Assembly: GCF_900187385.1 (NCBI RefSeq)
Contig: NZ_FYEY01000001.1
Coordinates: forward strand, 3,968,001 to 4,032,000
Reading direction: 5' to 3'
Length of the DNA: 64,000 bases
Origin: Streptomyces sp. 2114.4
Lineage (GTDB): Bacteria > Actinomycetota > Actinomycetes > Streptomycetales > Streptomycetaceae
The notes below the pieces were generated by a model that was not told the DNA's origin, searched no databases, and worked only from the letters and a program-made list of their open reading frames with translations. The position numbers and the translations under genes are program-made. Numbering within the stretch: position 1 is the stretch's first letter; every line of letters begins with the position of its first letter. Shown one piece after another: positions 17,060 to 25,741 of this stretch.

Positions 17060-18160
17060 CTACCCGACCAGCTGCGCGAGGTACGTCTCGCGTTCCGCAA
17101 CATCGGCGAGCAGCTTCTCGGCGATCTCGTCCAGGAGCGCGTCCGGGTCCTCCGGCGCCATCTTGATCATCGCCCCGATCGCGCTCTCCTCCAGCTCGGA
17201 GGCCGCGGCGGCCAGCAGCTCCTTGCGCTCGGCCAGCCACTCCAGCCGGGCGTACAGCTCCTCACTCTCGCTGAGCCGTTCCTCGGCCGGCGCGGGGCCG
17301 GCCTCCCATTCCTGCGCCAGCTCGCGCAGCAGGGCCTCGTTACCCCGGCCGTACGCTGCGTTGACCCGCGCGATGAACTCGTCGCGCCGCGCCCGCTCGG
17401 CATCGTCCCGCGCCAGGTCCGGATGGGCCTTGCGCACCAGGTCGCGGTAGACCTTGCGGGCCTCCTCGCTGGGCCGCACCTTCTGCGGCGGCTGCACCGG
17501 CTGCTCGGTGAGCATCGCCTGCGCCTCGGAAAACAGCCCGTCCGAGCCCATCCAGCCGTGGAACAGCTCCTCGACTTCCGGCATCGGCAGCACCGACGCA
17601 CGCGCCTCCTGCGCCTTACGGACATCCTCGGGAGCCCCCGTACGCGCCGCCACCGCCTCGGCGATCTGCGCATCGAGCTCGTCCAGCCGCGCGTACATGG
17701 GGCCGAGCCGCTGGTGGTGCAGGCGGGAGAAGTTCTCCACCTCCACCCGGAAGGTCTCCACCGCGATCTCGAACTCGATCAGCGCCTGCTCCGCGGCCAG
17801 GACCGCCTTCGCCAGCCGCCGCGTCGCCTCGTCCTGCGCCGCCTGCTCATCCGGCGCGCCACCAGGCTCGGCCCCCGCCCCGGCCTGAGCGCCTGGCGCA
17901 TCGCCCTGAGCTCCTTGGCCGGCGCCCACCGACTCGGGGTCCACCGCCTCGGGGGCCCCGGACCGGTCTCCCGAGCCGCCGTCCTGCCCGACCTGGGCTC
18001 TCTGACCGCCGCCGCGGGCATCCGGTGCCTGCGGCGCGGCCGTGGCGTCCGGGGTCCCCGGTACGTCCGGTCGGTGCTGACCGTCCTGCGTGTTCTCCGC
18101 GTGCGAGTTCGTCACCCGGTCAGCGTACGGCCCACGCCGGGCCCGGCCCTCCACGGTCAT
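17060..18160 (-). CDS. J-domain-like protein with long acidic N-terminal region
   Basis: A 366-aa soluble protein. Residues 1-95 are Gly/Ala/Gln/Asp-rich and likely disordered. Then comes a helical, coiled-coil-like part (EQALIEFEIAVETFRVEVENFSRLHHQ), and about residue 220 a J-domain-like segment (RKVYRDLVRKAHPDLARDDAERARRDEFIARVNAAY) with the HPD tripeptide of DnaJ proteins. The C-terminus is again helical. Start ATG 18160 (MTVEGRARRG) is chosen because AGGAGG lies 7 nt upstream; GTG 18115 is an alternative. It could be a DnaK co-chaperone, but no DnaJ Gly/Phe or zinc region is present. Upstream of the rhodanese in one operon. Confidence 0.75.
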   Translation of the reverse strand: MTVEGRARRGPYADRVTNSHAENTQDGQHRPDVPGTPDATAAPQAPDARGGGQRAQVGQDGGSGDRSGAPEAVDPESVGAGQGAQGDAPGAQAGAGAEPGGAPDEQAAQDEATRRLAKAVLAAEQALIEFEIAVETFRVEVENFSRLHHQRLGPMYARLDELDAQIAEAVAARTGAPEDVRKAQEARASVLPMPEVEELFHGWMGSDGLFSEAQAMLTEQPVQPPQKVRPSEEARKVYRDLVRKAHPDLARDDAERARRDEFIARVNAAYGRGNEALLRELAQEWEAGPAPAEERLSESEELYARLEWLAERKELLAAAASELEESAIGAMIKMAPEDPDALLDEIAEKLLADVAERETYLAQLVG

Positions 18161-18173
18161 TCGCTCGCCTCCT

Positions 18174-18719
18174 ATCTGGGGCCCCTCCCCCCCCAGCCCC
18201 ACCCACCCCCTCACCCGCCCACACCTCAGCCGACCGGCTCCTCAGCTGCCCCTTCCGCCAACAGCCCCGGCAGCCCGTGAAAGCCCTGACAAGCCCCATC
18301 TGTCCTCGACAGCCCCGGCGGCTGCAGCTACCCTCGACGGCTTCAGCGGCCTCCAACCCCGGCGGGAGGCCCCGACAGACCGCAGTTGCTCCCGGACGCC
18401 CGGGCAAGCCCAGCAAGCCCAGCAGCTCCGGCAGGCCCGCCCACCGGCAGGCCCGAGCAAACCCAAGAGCCCCGGCAGGCCGGGGAGCCCCAGCAGGCCC
18501 CGGCAGCCCCAGCAGCCCCGGTGGGCCTGGAAGCCCCGGCATCCCCAGCGCCCCCGCAACCAGCCACCGGATCCCTCAGCAGCCCGCGCTTCAGCAGCCT
18601 GCGCCCCCTTTCCCCTGACAGGGCTCCTGCCCCCACCGCTCCGGCCCCCGAACCCGGCCGCGCCCCAAACGCCCCTGCGCCGACCTCCCCACCGGGCCGA
18701 AAGCCCGAACGCCTCCCCC
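18174..18719. other. Low-complexity intergenic stretch, no gene recognised
   Basis: Between the J-domain gene and the DUF2252 gene lie about 545 nt dominated by irregular repeats of CCCCAGCAGG, CCCCGGCAG and similar C-rich words. Both strands have open frames, but they translate to Pro/Gly/Leu or Ala/Pro tracts with no start signal or known domain, so I call no gene. Confidence 0.6.
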
Positions 18720-20159
18720 CTACACCCCCATCTCCGCCGCAATCCGACCGTTCTTCACCGCTGTGGCCAGCTCTGCGTGGTCTGCTTCCGTGCGGTCCGC
18801 GTACGTGACCGCGAAGCTTGCGATCGCCTCGTCCAGCTCCTCGTTCTTGCCGCAGTAGCCGGCCAGAAGGCGTGGATCCGCGCTGTGCGCATGGGCTCGG
18901 GCCAGGAGAGCACCCGTCATACGGGCGTAGTCGTCCATCTGATCGCCGGACAGCTGCGCCGGGTCCACGCTGCCCTTGCGGTTTCTGAACTGGCGGACCT
19001 GAAAGGGCGTTCCTTCCCACCGGCCGTTACCCGCGGGCGCGCCACCGCCCGGCGGCGGCGCGCCCTCAACCGTCGTCCAGCCCAGCAATATGTCGCTGAC
19101 CACCTGCATCCGGCGCTGCCCGAGCACCACCCGGCGTCCCTCATGCACCACCTGCGGCACCGGGAAGCCGACCTTCGCCACGAACGGCGCCAGCACCGAA
19201 GCGCGGGCCTCCTTCACCTGCAGGACAAGCGGCTCGCCCCGGTGGTCCAACAGCAGCACCACATACGACCGCAGCCCCACACTGCCCGTGCCGACCACTC
19301 GGAAAGCCACGTCGTGTACCGCGTGCCGTGCTATCAGGGGCAGCAGGTCCTCGGGAAGCGTCTCCAGATAGGTGCTGAGAGATGCGGCCACGGCGGCGGC
19401 TTCCGCATCCGGCACCTGCCGCAACACCGGCTGAGCGTCCACGAACCGGCGGCCACCGTCCGGCGTCTCCTCCGTCGCCTTGGCCGCGAACCGCGCGCTG
19501 GTGTTCTTGCGCGCCTTGTCCGCTACCCGCTCCAGTGTCCCCACGAGATCTTTTGCGTCGGCGTGCGAGACCAGCGCCTCGTCGGCGATGGCGTTCCACG
19601 CCTCGGTCACCGGCAGCTTCGCCAGCAACCGCATCGTGCGCCGGTACGCGCCCGCCGCGTCCTGCGCCGCCTTGCGGCAGTCGTCCTCGCCGGCGCCCGC
19701 TTCCCGGCCGGCCAGCACCATCGACGTCGCAAGCCGCTTCACGTCCCACTCCCACGGCCCGTACAAGGTCTCGTCGAAGTCGTTGAGATCGATGACGAGC
19801 TGACCGCGGGCGTCGCCGTAGAGTCCGAAGTTGGCGGCGTGGGCGTCCCCGCAGATCTGCGCGCCGATGCCGGTCACGGGGCTGCCCGTCAGGTCGTACG
19901 CCATCAGGCCCGCAGAGCCGCGGAGGAAGGCGAAGGGGCTCGCGGCCATCCGGCCGACCCGTATCGGTGTCAGGTCGGGCAGCCGACCGGCGTTGGACTG
20001 CTCCACCGCCGCGACCGCATCCGGCCGCCCGGCCGTGAACGACAGCGCGGCCTGCTCGGCACGCGGAACGCGCTCCCGCAGGGCACGCCCGGCGGCCTTG
20101 GGCGAGGCCCCCCGCTCGTCCGCCTTCGCAAACCCCGGTACGTACGGCACACGCGGCAT
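18720..20159 (-). CDS. DUF2252 family protein
   Basis: A 479-aa protein of the DUF2252 family, whose fold is related to protein kinase/aminoglycoside phosphotransferase-like enzymes. Characteristic blocks are MAASPFAFLRGSAGLMAYDL, QICGDAHAANFGLYG (a kinase catalytic-loop-like HxxN) and VIDLNDFDETLYGPWEWDVKRLATS. Start ATG 20159 is preceded by GGGGGAGG. It is a single gene flanked by repeat-rich spacers. The phosphorylated substrate, if any, is unknown. Confidence 0.85.
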   Translation of the reverse strand: MPRVPYVPGFAKADERGASPKAAGRALRERVPRAEQAALSFTAGRPDAVAAVEQSNAGRLPDLTPIRVGRMAASPFAFLRGSAGLMAYDLTGSPVTGIGAQICGDAHAANFGLYGDARGQLVIDLNDFDETLYGPWEWDVKRLATSMVLAGREAGAGEDDCRKAAQDAAGAYRRTMRLLAKLPVTEAWNAIADEALVSHADAKDLVGTLERVADKARKNTSARFAAKATEETPDGGRRFVDAQPVLRQVPDAEAAAVAASLSTYLETLPEDLLPLIARHAVHDVAFRVVGTGSVGLRSYVVLLLDHRGEPLVLQVKEARASVLAPFVAKVGFPVPQVVHEGRRVVLGQRRMQVVSDILLGWTTVEGAPPPGGGAPAGNGRWEGTPFQVRQFRNRKGSVDPAQLSGDQMDDYARMTGALLARAHAHSADPRLLAGYCGKNEELDEAIASFAVTYADRTEADHAELATAVKNGRIAAEMGV

Positions 20160-20289
20160 AGCGGGCCACCTCCCCCTTCACGACCTGCGTTCTTGTGTCC
20201 TTGTCCGCTGCGTCCATCAGCCCGCCGAGCGAACCCGGCCTGCCGACGAGCAATGACGTTACCGAGATCCGGTCGCACCCTGCAGAGCC

Positions 20290-20298
20290 TGTGGATAA
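20290..20298 (-). promoter_or_regulatory. DnaA-box match TTATCCACA
   Basis: Plus strand TGTGGATAA, the perfect inverse of TTATCCACA, about 130 nt upstream of the DUF2252 start. Isolated. Confidence 0.35.
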
Positions 20299-20489
20299 CT
20301 CTCCGGATCGCCGAACCACGGGGCCCCGAACCGCGGATCCCTGAGCCACAGAATCCCTGACCCCGGAATCTCCGAACCTCGGGGGCTGAGGACGTCGAAC
20401 CCTCGGAACGCCGAACTCCGAACTCCGAACACCGAACGCCGAACTCCTGGTACGCCGGAGCCTCAGAACTCACAATGTCCGACCCCCAG

Positions 20490-20537
20490 GCACCCCAAGC
20501 GCCCCAAGCCCCCAAGCACTCCCGGCGCTTGGGGTGC
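20490..20537 (-). terminator. Hairpin downstream of the DUF3533-type gene
   Basis: GCACCCCAAGCGCC (20490-20503) pairs perfectly with GGCGCTTGGGGTGC (20524-20537), a 14-bp stem with a 20-nt loop, 66 nt after the stop of the minus-strand membrane protein gene. There is no U-tract. Confidence 0.6.
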
Positions 20538-20602
20538 TTCGAGCGGTATCCACCGCCTCGCCCTTCCCCTCCGTCCCCGTCCCGTCCACCCCGAATCAAC
20601 CG

Positions 20603-22003
20603 CTAAACCCCCACCGCCTCCTCCATCTCCATCTCCACATCCACGTTCGCCTCCCCAGCCCCAGCAGCCCCAGGCACATCGGCATCCGCGCCCCCAGCGC
20701 CCGCTTCCGCCCCTGCTCCCTCTACCGACCGCACCGTCCGGCTCCCCCGCTTCCACGTCGGCTCCGGCTCCGGCTCCGGCACCGTTGCCGCCACCGCGGC
20801 CGCCGCCACCGCCGCGGCATTGGCCGCCACCTCCGCCTCGGCAGTGCGCCGCCGCTTCTCGGCCACCGCCGCCAGCCCGACCATCAGCAGGCCGACGACC
20901 AGCCACCACCCCAGCGTCCAGACGTGTCCTGACAGGCCGTAATTGTTGAAGTAGACGTGGCTGCGGGTGCCCTCCACGAAGCCCGCGCCATTCCAGAAGG
21001 AGTGCAGCGCCGCGAAGAATCCGTTCTGCATCTCTGGACGGAAGATCCCGCCGGAGGACGTGAAGTTGAGCATGACGAAGAGGGCCATCACGCCGAGCGT
21101 GGTCCAGCGCTTGAGGAAGGTGTGCAGGCCGGTGCCGATCAGCAGAATGCCGGCGGAGTAGAGCCAGGCCATGCCCCACAGGCCCCTGAGTCCGTGCTCG
21201 GCCAGGTGGAAGACCGGGCCGGCGAACGCCGTCCCGATGAGGCTGACGACGAAGGACGTGCCGATCGCCAGCGCGGTCCGCAACCGGACCGGCAGCACGG
21301 CCCCGGCACCACCGATCACCGCGACCGAGGCGTACGAGCCGATGCTGATCGCGACCAGCAGGAAGAAGATGCCCTGCCCGGTCGGATCGTCCTCGGCCGT
21401 CGGCGCCACATCCGTGACCTTCAGGGGAGCGCCTTGCTGCGCCGCGACCGGGGTGAAGACCTTCTGTACGACGGAAGCGCTGGTGTCGGATCCGGCGGTC
21501 GCCACCAACAGCTCGGGCGCCGCCTTCGCCGAAGCCGCCGCCGTCCCGCCGTCACCGGCCCCGGCCCCTTCCTGCGCCCCCTTCGAGGAAGCCTTCTCCA
21601 CTCCCCTCTTCACCGAAGGCTTCGTCGCACCCGTCACCGAAGCCTTCGGCGCACCCGTCGCATGGATCACATACGCACCGAAGATCTCCTGGCGCTTGAG
21701 CCCGTCGACCGCCGCAGCCCGGTCAGCAACGGTCCGCACCTCCAGGTCGCCGTCCACCTTGTCATTGATCGACTGGGCGAGCAGCTGTGCGCTCCGGCCC
21801 GATCCGACGACCGCGACGGGAAGGTGATGCGGTGCGGGGTTCGCGAAGGCGCCCAGGTACGCCAGCCCCATCCCGACGCACATCAGCAGCGGGGTGATCA
21901 GGTGCGTCAGGACCTGACGCAGCCCGGCGGAGTGGGAGGAGCGCGCGGAACGGTGGCTGCCGTGCTGCTCGCTTCGATGGTCGGGAGGCCGGACCGTGCT
22001 CAT
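20603..22003 (-). CDS. DUF3533/YhgE-type membrane protein (ABC-2-like export permease)
   Basis: A 466-aa integral membrane protein. One N-terminal membrane segment (LITPLLMCVGMGLAYLGAF) is followed by a large external domain, about residues 50-215, with a Lys/Ala/Ser-rich insert. Five more segments follow (for example GIFFLLVAISIGSYASVAVI, TALAIGTSFVVSLIGTAF, MAWLYSAGILLIGT). The C-terminus, after about residue 400, is an acidic Glu/Pro/Ala/Gly-rich tail. This layout fits the DUF3533/YhgE-Pip family. A divergent MarR regulator with two nearby operators suggests it is induced by a small molecule and may export or protect against it (inference). Confidence 0.78.
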   Translation of the reverse strand: MSTVRPPDHRSEQHGSHRSARSSHSAGLRQVLTHLITPLLMCVGMGLAYLGAFANPAPHHLPVAVVGSGRSAQLLAQSINDKVDGDLEVRTVADRAAAVDGLKRQEIFGAYVIHATGAPKASVTGATKPSVKRGVEKASSKGAQEGAGAGDGGTAAASAKAAPELLVATAGSDTSASVVQKVFTPVAAQQGAPLKVTDVAPTAEDDPTGQGIFFLLVAISIGSYASVAVIGGAGAVLPVRLRTALAIGTSFVVSLIGTAFAGPVFHLAEHGLRGLWGMAWLYSAGILLIGTGLHTFLKRWTTLGVMALFVMLNFTSSGGIFRPEMQNGFFAALHSFWNGAGFVEGTRSHVYFNNYGLSGHVWTLGWWLVVGLLMVGLAAVAEKRRRTAEAEVAANAAAVAAAAVAATVPEPEPEPTWKRGSRTVRSVEGAGAEAGAGGADADVPGAAGAGEANVDVEMEMEEAVGV

Positions 22004-22060
22004 GGGCAGCCCTTCTCAGCTCGTCGGATCAGCTGTCGCCACCACTGGCGCAAGGCAGTA

Positions 22061-22100
22061 GTTGGCAAATACAACTCTCATATGCGTTGTACTATACAAC
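22061..22100. promoter_or_regulatory. Two MarR-type inverted repeats in a divergent promoter
   Basis: GTTGGCAAATACAAC (22061-22075) and the perfect repeat GTTGTACTATACAAC (22086-22100), centres 25 bp apart, lie between the divergent membrane protein and MarR genes. They have the GTTG-n7-CAAC shape usual for MarR dimers. Confidence 0.7.
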
Positions 22101-22121
22101 TACCTCTGCGAAAGGCAACTC

Positions 22122-22556
22122 GTGACCCACCGCGACGACTCCGTCGAAACCATCCAGCAGGAGATGACCGCGTTCGCCCGCCGGGCCCGCGCGACCGCCG
22201 CCCGGATGCACCCCGAGCTGTCACTGGTCTCCTACACCCTGCTGGCACACCTCGATGACCAGCACGGATGCCGCGCCACGGACCTCGCCGCGCACTACCT
22301 CCTGGACAAGTCCACGGTCAGCCGCCAGATCGCCGCACTGGAGAAGCTGGACTTCGTCGAGCGCCGCGTCGACCCGGAGGACCACCGGGTCCAGGTGCTG
22401 CACCCCACCGAAAAGGGCGCCCAGGTCCTCGCCAACGTCACCGCCAGCCGCCGCAAGGCCTTCCGGGAACGGCTCGCCGACTGGGACGAGGACGACCTCG
22501 ACCGTTTCGCCGCCTACCTGCTGCGCTACAACGCCGCACAGGAACGGCTGGGATAG
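22122..22556 (+). CDS. MarR-family transcriptional regulator
   Basis: Winged-helix MarR regulator (144 aa). The wHTH core reads CRATDLAAHYLLDKSTVSRQIAALEKLDFVERRVDPEDHRVQVLHPT, here around residues 50-95, with the DHR wing. I use GTG 22122 (VTHRDDS) with GAAAGG upstream; starts further upstream would place the operator pair inside the coding region. It probably represses itself and the divergent DUF3533-type gene through the paired inverted repeats. Confidence 0.88.
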   Translation: MTHRDDSVETIQQEMTAFARRARATAARMHPELSLVSYTLLAHLDDQHGCRATDLAAHYLLDKSTVSRQIAALEKLDFVERRVDPEDHRVQVLHPTEKGAQVLANVTASRRKAFRERLADWDEDDLDRFAAYLLRYNAAQERLG

Positions 22557-22733
22557 GGGGAGCGACGGCCGGGACGAGACGAGGGGTTGGGGCAACTACG
22601 GACGCGACCACCCGCGCCCCACTCCAGCCCTACCCACAAGCACTCACCCGCAGACTCGCCGTCAGGCCGTCAACACCTGCGCCCAGAACCTTCTACACCC
22701 AGACCCCCCCCCGGGCCCGGAACCGCGGGCCGC

Positions 22734-23096
22734 TCACTTCCGGAACCGCTCCGGACACTGCCCGCCGTCGGCGAGATAGGTCTCCGCCCAGCGCCCCAGC
22801 TCCTTGAGCGCGGGCTCCATGGCGAGACCGGCCTCGGTCAGCCGGTAGGAGACGCGCAGCGGCGGGCCCGGATCCACCTCGCGCAGGAGCAGGCCGGCCG
22901 CCGCCAGCTCCACGAGGCGGTCGGAGAGCATGCGCTCACTGATGCCGGGGATGGCCCGCCGCAGATCGGCGAAGTGCACCGGCGCCGGCATCAGGGTGGC
23001 GACGATCAGCCCCGTCCAGCGCTTCCCCAACAGCTCGAAGACGCGCGTCACACCGTCGTCGACCTGCCTGCACACCGCCTCGCCGTGATCCGCCAT
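22734..23096 (-). CDS. HxlR-family transcriptional regulator
   Basis: A 120-aa winged-helix protein with the HxlR signature: an N-terminal cysteine (C9 in HGEAVCRQ), VFELLGKRWTGLIVATLMPAPVHFADLRRAIPGISERMLSDRLVELAAAGLL (motif around residues 19-70) and VSYRLTEAGLAMEPALKEL. HxlR proteins often sense thiol or quinone stress via that cysteine. It is divergent from the azoreductase/quinone-reductase gene, the classic YodB/HypR-like pairing. Confidence 0.88.
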   Translation of the reverse strand: MADHGEAVCRQVDDGVTRVFELLGKRWTGLIVATLMPAPVHFADLRRAIPGISERMLSDRLVELAAAGLLLREVDPGPPLRVSYRLTEAGLAMEPALKELGRWAETYLADGGQCPERFRK

Positions 23097-23149
23097 ACGG
23101 CCAGGGTACCGCTCTCCCGTTGGCTACTGCAGAAAAGTAAGCTGCTGTG

Positions 23150-23159
23150 CTATTAATAG
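23150..23159. promoter_or_regulatory. AT-rich palindrome in the hxlR/azoreductase divergent region
   Basis: CTATTAATAG is a perfect 10-bp palindrome, flanked by outward GTAA (23137-23140) and TTAC. It lies between the HxlR and reductase starts and is a plausible HxlR operator or overlapping -10 element. Confidence 0.45.
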
Positions 23160-23221
23160 TTACGCACGGAATTCAATCAGAGTCGGGCGCCGCCCGGCCA
23201 CGCAGCGAAGGACCGATCCCC

Positions 23222-23872
23222 ATGGCCACGCTTCTGCTCATCGACTCCTCCCTGTTCCCCGAGGGCGGCTCCGCTTCCCGCTCGGTCACCGCGGCCTTCC
23301 GCAAGGCATGGGAGGAGCAGCACCCCGACGGCACGGTGATCCACCGCGACCTGGCCGCCGACCCGCTGCCGCACCTCGACGGCATCGGCGCCTCCGCCGG
23401 CTACTCCGACCCGGCCGGCCACACGCCCGAGCAGCAGGCGGCCTTCGCGCTGCGCGTGCGGCTGGCCGAGGAGCTGGAGCAGGCCGACGCGATCGTCATC
23501 GGCGCTCCGATGTACAACTTCACGATTCCTTCCACGCTCAAGGCGTGGCTCGACCAGGTGATCATCATGGGCCGCACCGCGGGCGAGCAGCCGTCCGCCA
23601 AGGGCACCCCGGTCACCGTCGTCGCCAGCCGCGGCGGTTCGTACGCGCCGGGCACGCCCCGCGAGCCCTTCGAGTACGTCCAGAACTACCTGGAAGCCGT
23701 ACTCAGCGGCGGGCTGGGACTCGACGTCGACTTCATCGTCCCCGAGCTGACCATGGCCCCCAACAACCCGGCGATGACCGAGCTCATCCCGCTGTACGAG
23801 ACCTCCCGCGACAAGGCCCACGAGGACGCGGCAGCCAAGGCCAAGGCCCTCGTCGCCCGCTTCGCCGCCTGA
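23222..23872 (+). CDS. FMN-dependent NADH-azoreductase / quinone reductase
   Basis: Flavodoxin-like AzoR-family reductase (216 aa), reducing azo dyes and quinones by two electrons at the expense of NAD(P)H. Visible motifs are LLIDSSLFPEGGSASRSVT (FMN phosphate site), GAPMYNFTIPSTLKAWLDQV (the family signature) and ASRGGSYAPGTPREPFEYV. ATG 23222 (MATLLLIDSS) has GAAGGA upstream. Divergent from the HxlR regulator, so likely induced by electrophile stress. Confidence 0.9.
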   Translation: MATLLLIDSSLFPEGGSASRSVTAAFRKAWEEQHPDGTVIHRDLAADPLPHLDGIGASAGYSDPAGHTPEQQAAFALRVRLAEELEQADAIVIGAPMYNFTIPSTLKAWLDQVIIMGRTAGEQPSAKGTPVTVVASRGGSYAPGTPREPFEYVQNYLEAVLSGGLGLDVDFIVPELTMAPNNPAMTELIPLYETSRDKAHEDAAAKAKALVARFAA

Positions 23873-24233
23873 GACCTTCCAAGAGCACGGACCGGAGGAC
23901 CTGAGGGCCAGGAGAGGAAGGGGAAGCGAAGGGGACGGAGAGCGGGCCGGCGCCGGGTGACGCCCCACGGCACAGTCAGGGCATCCCGCCACGAAAGGTG
24001 ACACCCGCGCCACAAAGAGCCACAGGGCCAACCCACAGGGGCCTCACCAGCCCCACATGTGACGCACTCCTCAAGCCGCCCCGAGCCGCCTCAAGCCACC
24101 CGAGCCACCCCGGCCGCCAGGCCCCAGCTCAGCCCCCCCATTCCAGCCCCCACCCGGCCCGTCCCGTCTCGGCCCGGGACCCCACCCAGCCCCCACCCCG
24201 TGACATACGCAACAACGTGACGAACACAACGAA
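23873..24233. other. Intergenic stretch, nothing recognised
   Basis: About 360 nt between the azoreductase stop and the tRNA hairpin. Purine-rich then C-rich, no start with a ribosome-binding site, no recognisable protein or RNA. Confidence 0.5.
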
Positions 24234-24273
24234 AGACCCCCGGTCTCCGGATTTCTCCGGAGACCGGGGGTCT
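24234..24273 (-). terminator. Perfect 18-bp hairpin terminator after tRNA-Leu
   Basis: Arms AGACCCCCGGTCTCCGGA (24234-24251) and TCCGGAGACCGGGGGTCT (24256-24273) pair over 18 bp with a TTTC loop, starting 6 nt beyond the 3' end of tRNA-Leu. CTTTCG follows on the minus strand. A strong intrinsic terminator. Confidence 0.92.
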
Positions 24274-24279
24274 CATCTG

Positions 24280-24363
24280 TGCGCGAGGGGGGAGTTGAAC
24301 CCCCACGCCCTTTCGGGCACTGGAACCTGAATCCAGCGCGTCTGCCTATTCCGCCACCCGCGC
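24280..24363 (-). tRNA. tRNA-Leu (anticodon CAG)
   Basis: Class II tRNA of 84 nt. The acceptor stem GCGCGGG pairs with CTCGCGC (one G-U). The anticodon stem CTGGA/TCCAG holds the loop TTCAGGT with anticodon CAG, reading CUG, the dominant leucine codon here. A long variable arm (GCCCGAAAGGGC) and T-arm GGGGGTTCAACTCCCCC are present. The 3' discriminator is A and CCA is not encoded. No integrase or duplicated tRNA 3' end is visible nearby. Confidence 0.96.
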
Positions 24364-24900
24364 ATGGGTGCTGCCGTTCGATGTTCTCACAGGATCCGGG
24401 CTGTTCCGTCCGGGTCTTGTGCGACCGCCTTCCGACATCCAGAACACTAGCACGCTGTCGGGGGTGCCTTCACACGCCTTTTCCCCGGTCCCCGCCTTGC
24501 GGCACCCCCGGGCCGCACCCCGCCGTGCCTCGGACATTCGCCGGGCACTGCCCCAAGGGTTCACACTCGCGGTAGCCGCAACAGGAACGCGGGCCACCCG
24601 GCCCGCCTCCACGCCGGCCGGGACAGGGCCGGCGCATGCGTCATGTCCGACTCCGGCACCCGCCCGGCGGGAGTGCCCGGCGGTTGCGGGACACTGTCTG
24701 CGGGGCACATCTACGATCGCAGTGCACGAGCAGTGGGCAGGAGCAAGCAAGCACCGGGCAACCCTGTGAGGGGCGACACTCGTCCTCAAGGCGGGAAAGG
24801 GGAACCAGCCGATTTCCCTACGCGTGGATACGATCAGTAAGCAGTATCAGGACGACTCGATCAGGACGACCCCGACGAAGACTGAGGAAGGAGGTGCCCC
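24364..24900. promoter_or_regulatory. Upstream region of the fhaA operon
   Basis: 537 nt between tRNA-Leu and fhaA with no supported gene. It must hold the promoter of the tRNA (minus strand) and of the fhaA-fhaB-pstP-rodA-pbpA unit (plus). I cannot assign -10/-35 boxes with confidence. Short open frames here lack ribosome-binding sites. Confidence 0.5.
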
Positions 24901-25731
24901 GTGGGAGTACTGAAGCGTTTCGAGCAGCGTCTCGAAGGTCTCGTCAACGGCACCTTCGCCAAGGTGTTCAAGTCCGAGGTGCAGCCCGTTGAGATCGCCG
25001 GCGCGCTGCAGCGCGAGTGCGACAACAACGCCACCATCTGGAACCGCGACCGCACGGTCGTCCCCAACGACTTCATCGTCGAGCTGAGCACCCCGGACTA
25101 CGAGCGGCTGAGCCCCTACAGCGGGCAGCTCGGCGACGAGCTCTCGAGCATGGTCCGCGACTACGCCAAGCAGCAGCGCTACACCTTCATGGGCTCGATC
25201 AAGGTCCATCTGGAGAAGGCCGACGATCTCGACACCGGCCTGTACCGCGTCCGCAGCCGTACGCTCGCCTCCAGCTCGTCCCAGGAGCAGCCCGGCCCGG
25301 CGGCCGCACAGCGCTCCGCGGCTCCCCGCGGCGGCCGTCCCGGCGGCGGCCACGTGAGCCCGCCCCCCATGCCTTCGTCCCCGCCTCCCGGCGGCGCACA
25401 GCCCGTACCTCGTACGGCACCGCCCGGTGCAGGACCGCAGCCCCACGCGCAGACCCGGCGCTGGATCGAGATCAACGGCACCCGCCACCAGATCTCGCGC
25501 CCGACGCTCGTGCTGGGCCGCAGCACCGACGCTGACGTACGGATCGACGACCCGGGTGTCTCCCGGCGTCACTGTGAGATCCGGGTCGGAACGCCCCCCA
25601 CGATCCAGGATCTGGGCTCCACGAACGGCATCGTGGTAGACGGGCAGCACACCACTCACGCTAATCTCCGCGACGGCTCGCGGATTGTCGTGGGCAGTAC
25701 CACCATCGTTTACCGGCAAGCCGAAGGGTGA
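24901..25731 (+). CDS. fhaA: FhaA: DUF3662 plus FHA-domain protein
   Basis: A 276-aa regulatory scaffold of cell-wall synthesis. The N-terminal DUF3662 domain (residues 1-115, MGVLKRFEQRLEGLVNGTFAKVFKSE...) and a C-terminal FHA domain (about 195-275, with LGRSTDADVRIDDPGVSRRHCEI and DLGSTNGIVVDG) are joined by a Pro/Gly linker. FHA domains bind phosphothreonine, and in mycobacteria FhaA binds phosphorylated MviN and kinase targets. GTG start with a perfect GGAGGT Shine-Dalgarno. First gene of the conserved fhaA-fhaB-pstP-rodA-pbpA-pknB block. Confidence 0.93.
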   Translation: MGVLKRFEQRLEGLVNGTFAKVFKSEVQPVEIAGALQRECDNNATIWNRDRTVVPNDFIVELSTPDYERLSPYSGQLGDELSSMVRDYAKQQRYTFMGSIKVHLEKADDLDTGLYRVRSRTLASSSSQEQPGPAAAQRSAAPRGGRPGGGHVSPPPMPSSPPPGGAQPVPRTAPPGAGPQPHAQTRRWIEINGTRHQISRPTLVLGRSTDADVRIDDPGVSRRHCEIRVGTPPTIQDLGSTNGIVVDGQHTTHANLRDGSRIVVGSTTIVYRQAEG

Positions 25732-25741
25732 AGCGGGGGCA

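Larger units (their letters stand above)
20160..20602. other. Intergenic region with CCGAAC-type repeats, DnaA box and hairpin
   Basis: This 443-nt spacer between divergent-ended genes has no convincing gene. It holds a DnaA-box match (20290-20298), a degenerate run of CCGAACT/CCGAACA/CCGAACG units (about 20406-20448), and a strong hairpin (20490-20537). Further similar words (CCGAACCTC) occur just before the run, suggesting repeat expansion. Confidence 0.6.

Noticed and set aside
18386..18808. Proline-rich protein gene
   Set aside because: Frame produced by C-rich low-complexity DNA, no ribosome-binding site, and it runs into the DUF2252 gene on the other strand.
24280..24363. tRNA-Leu as attachment site of an integrated element
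   Set aside because: No integrase, excisionase or duplicate of the tRNA 3' end seen on either side.
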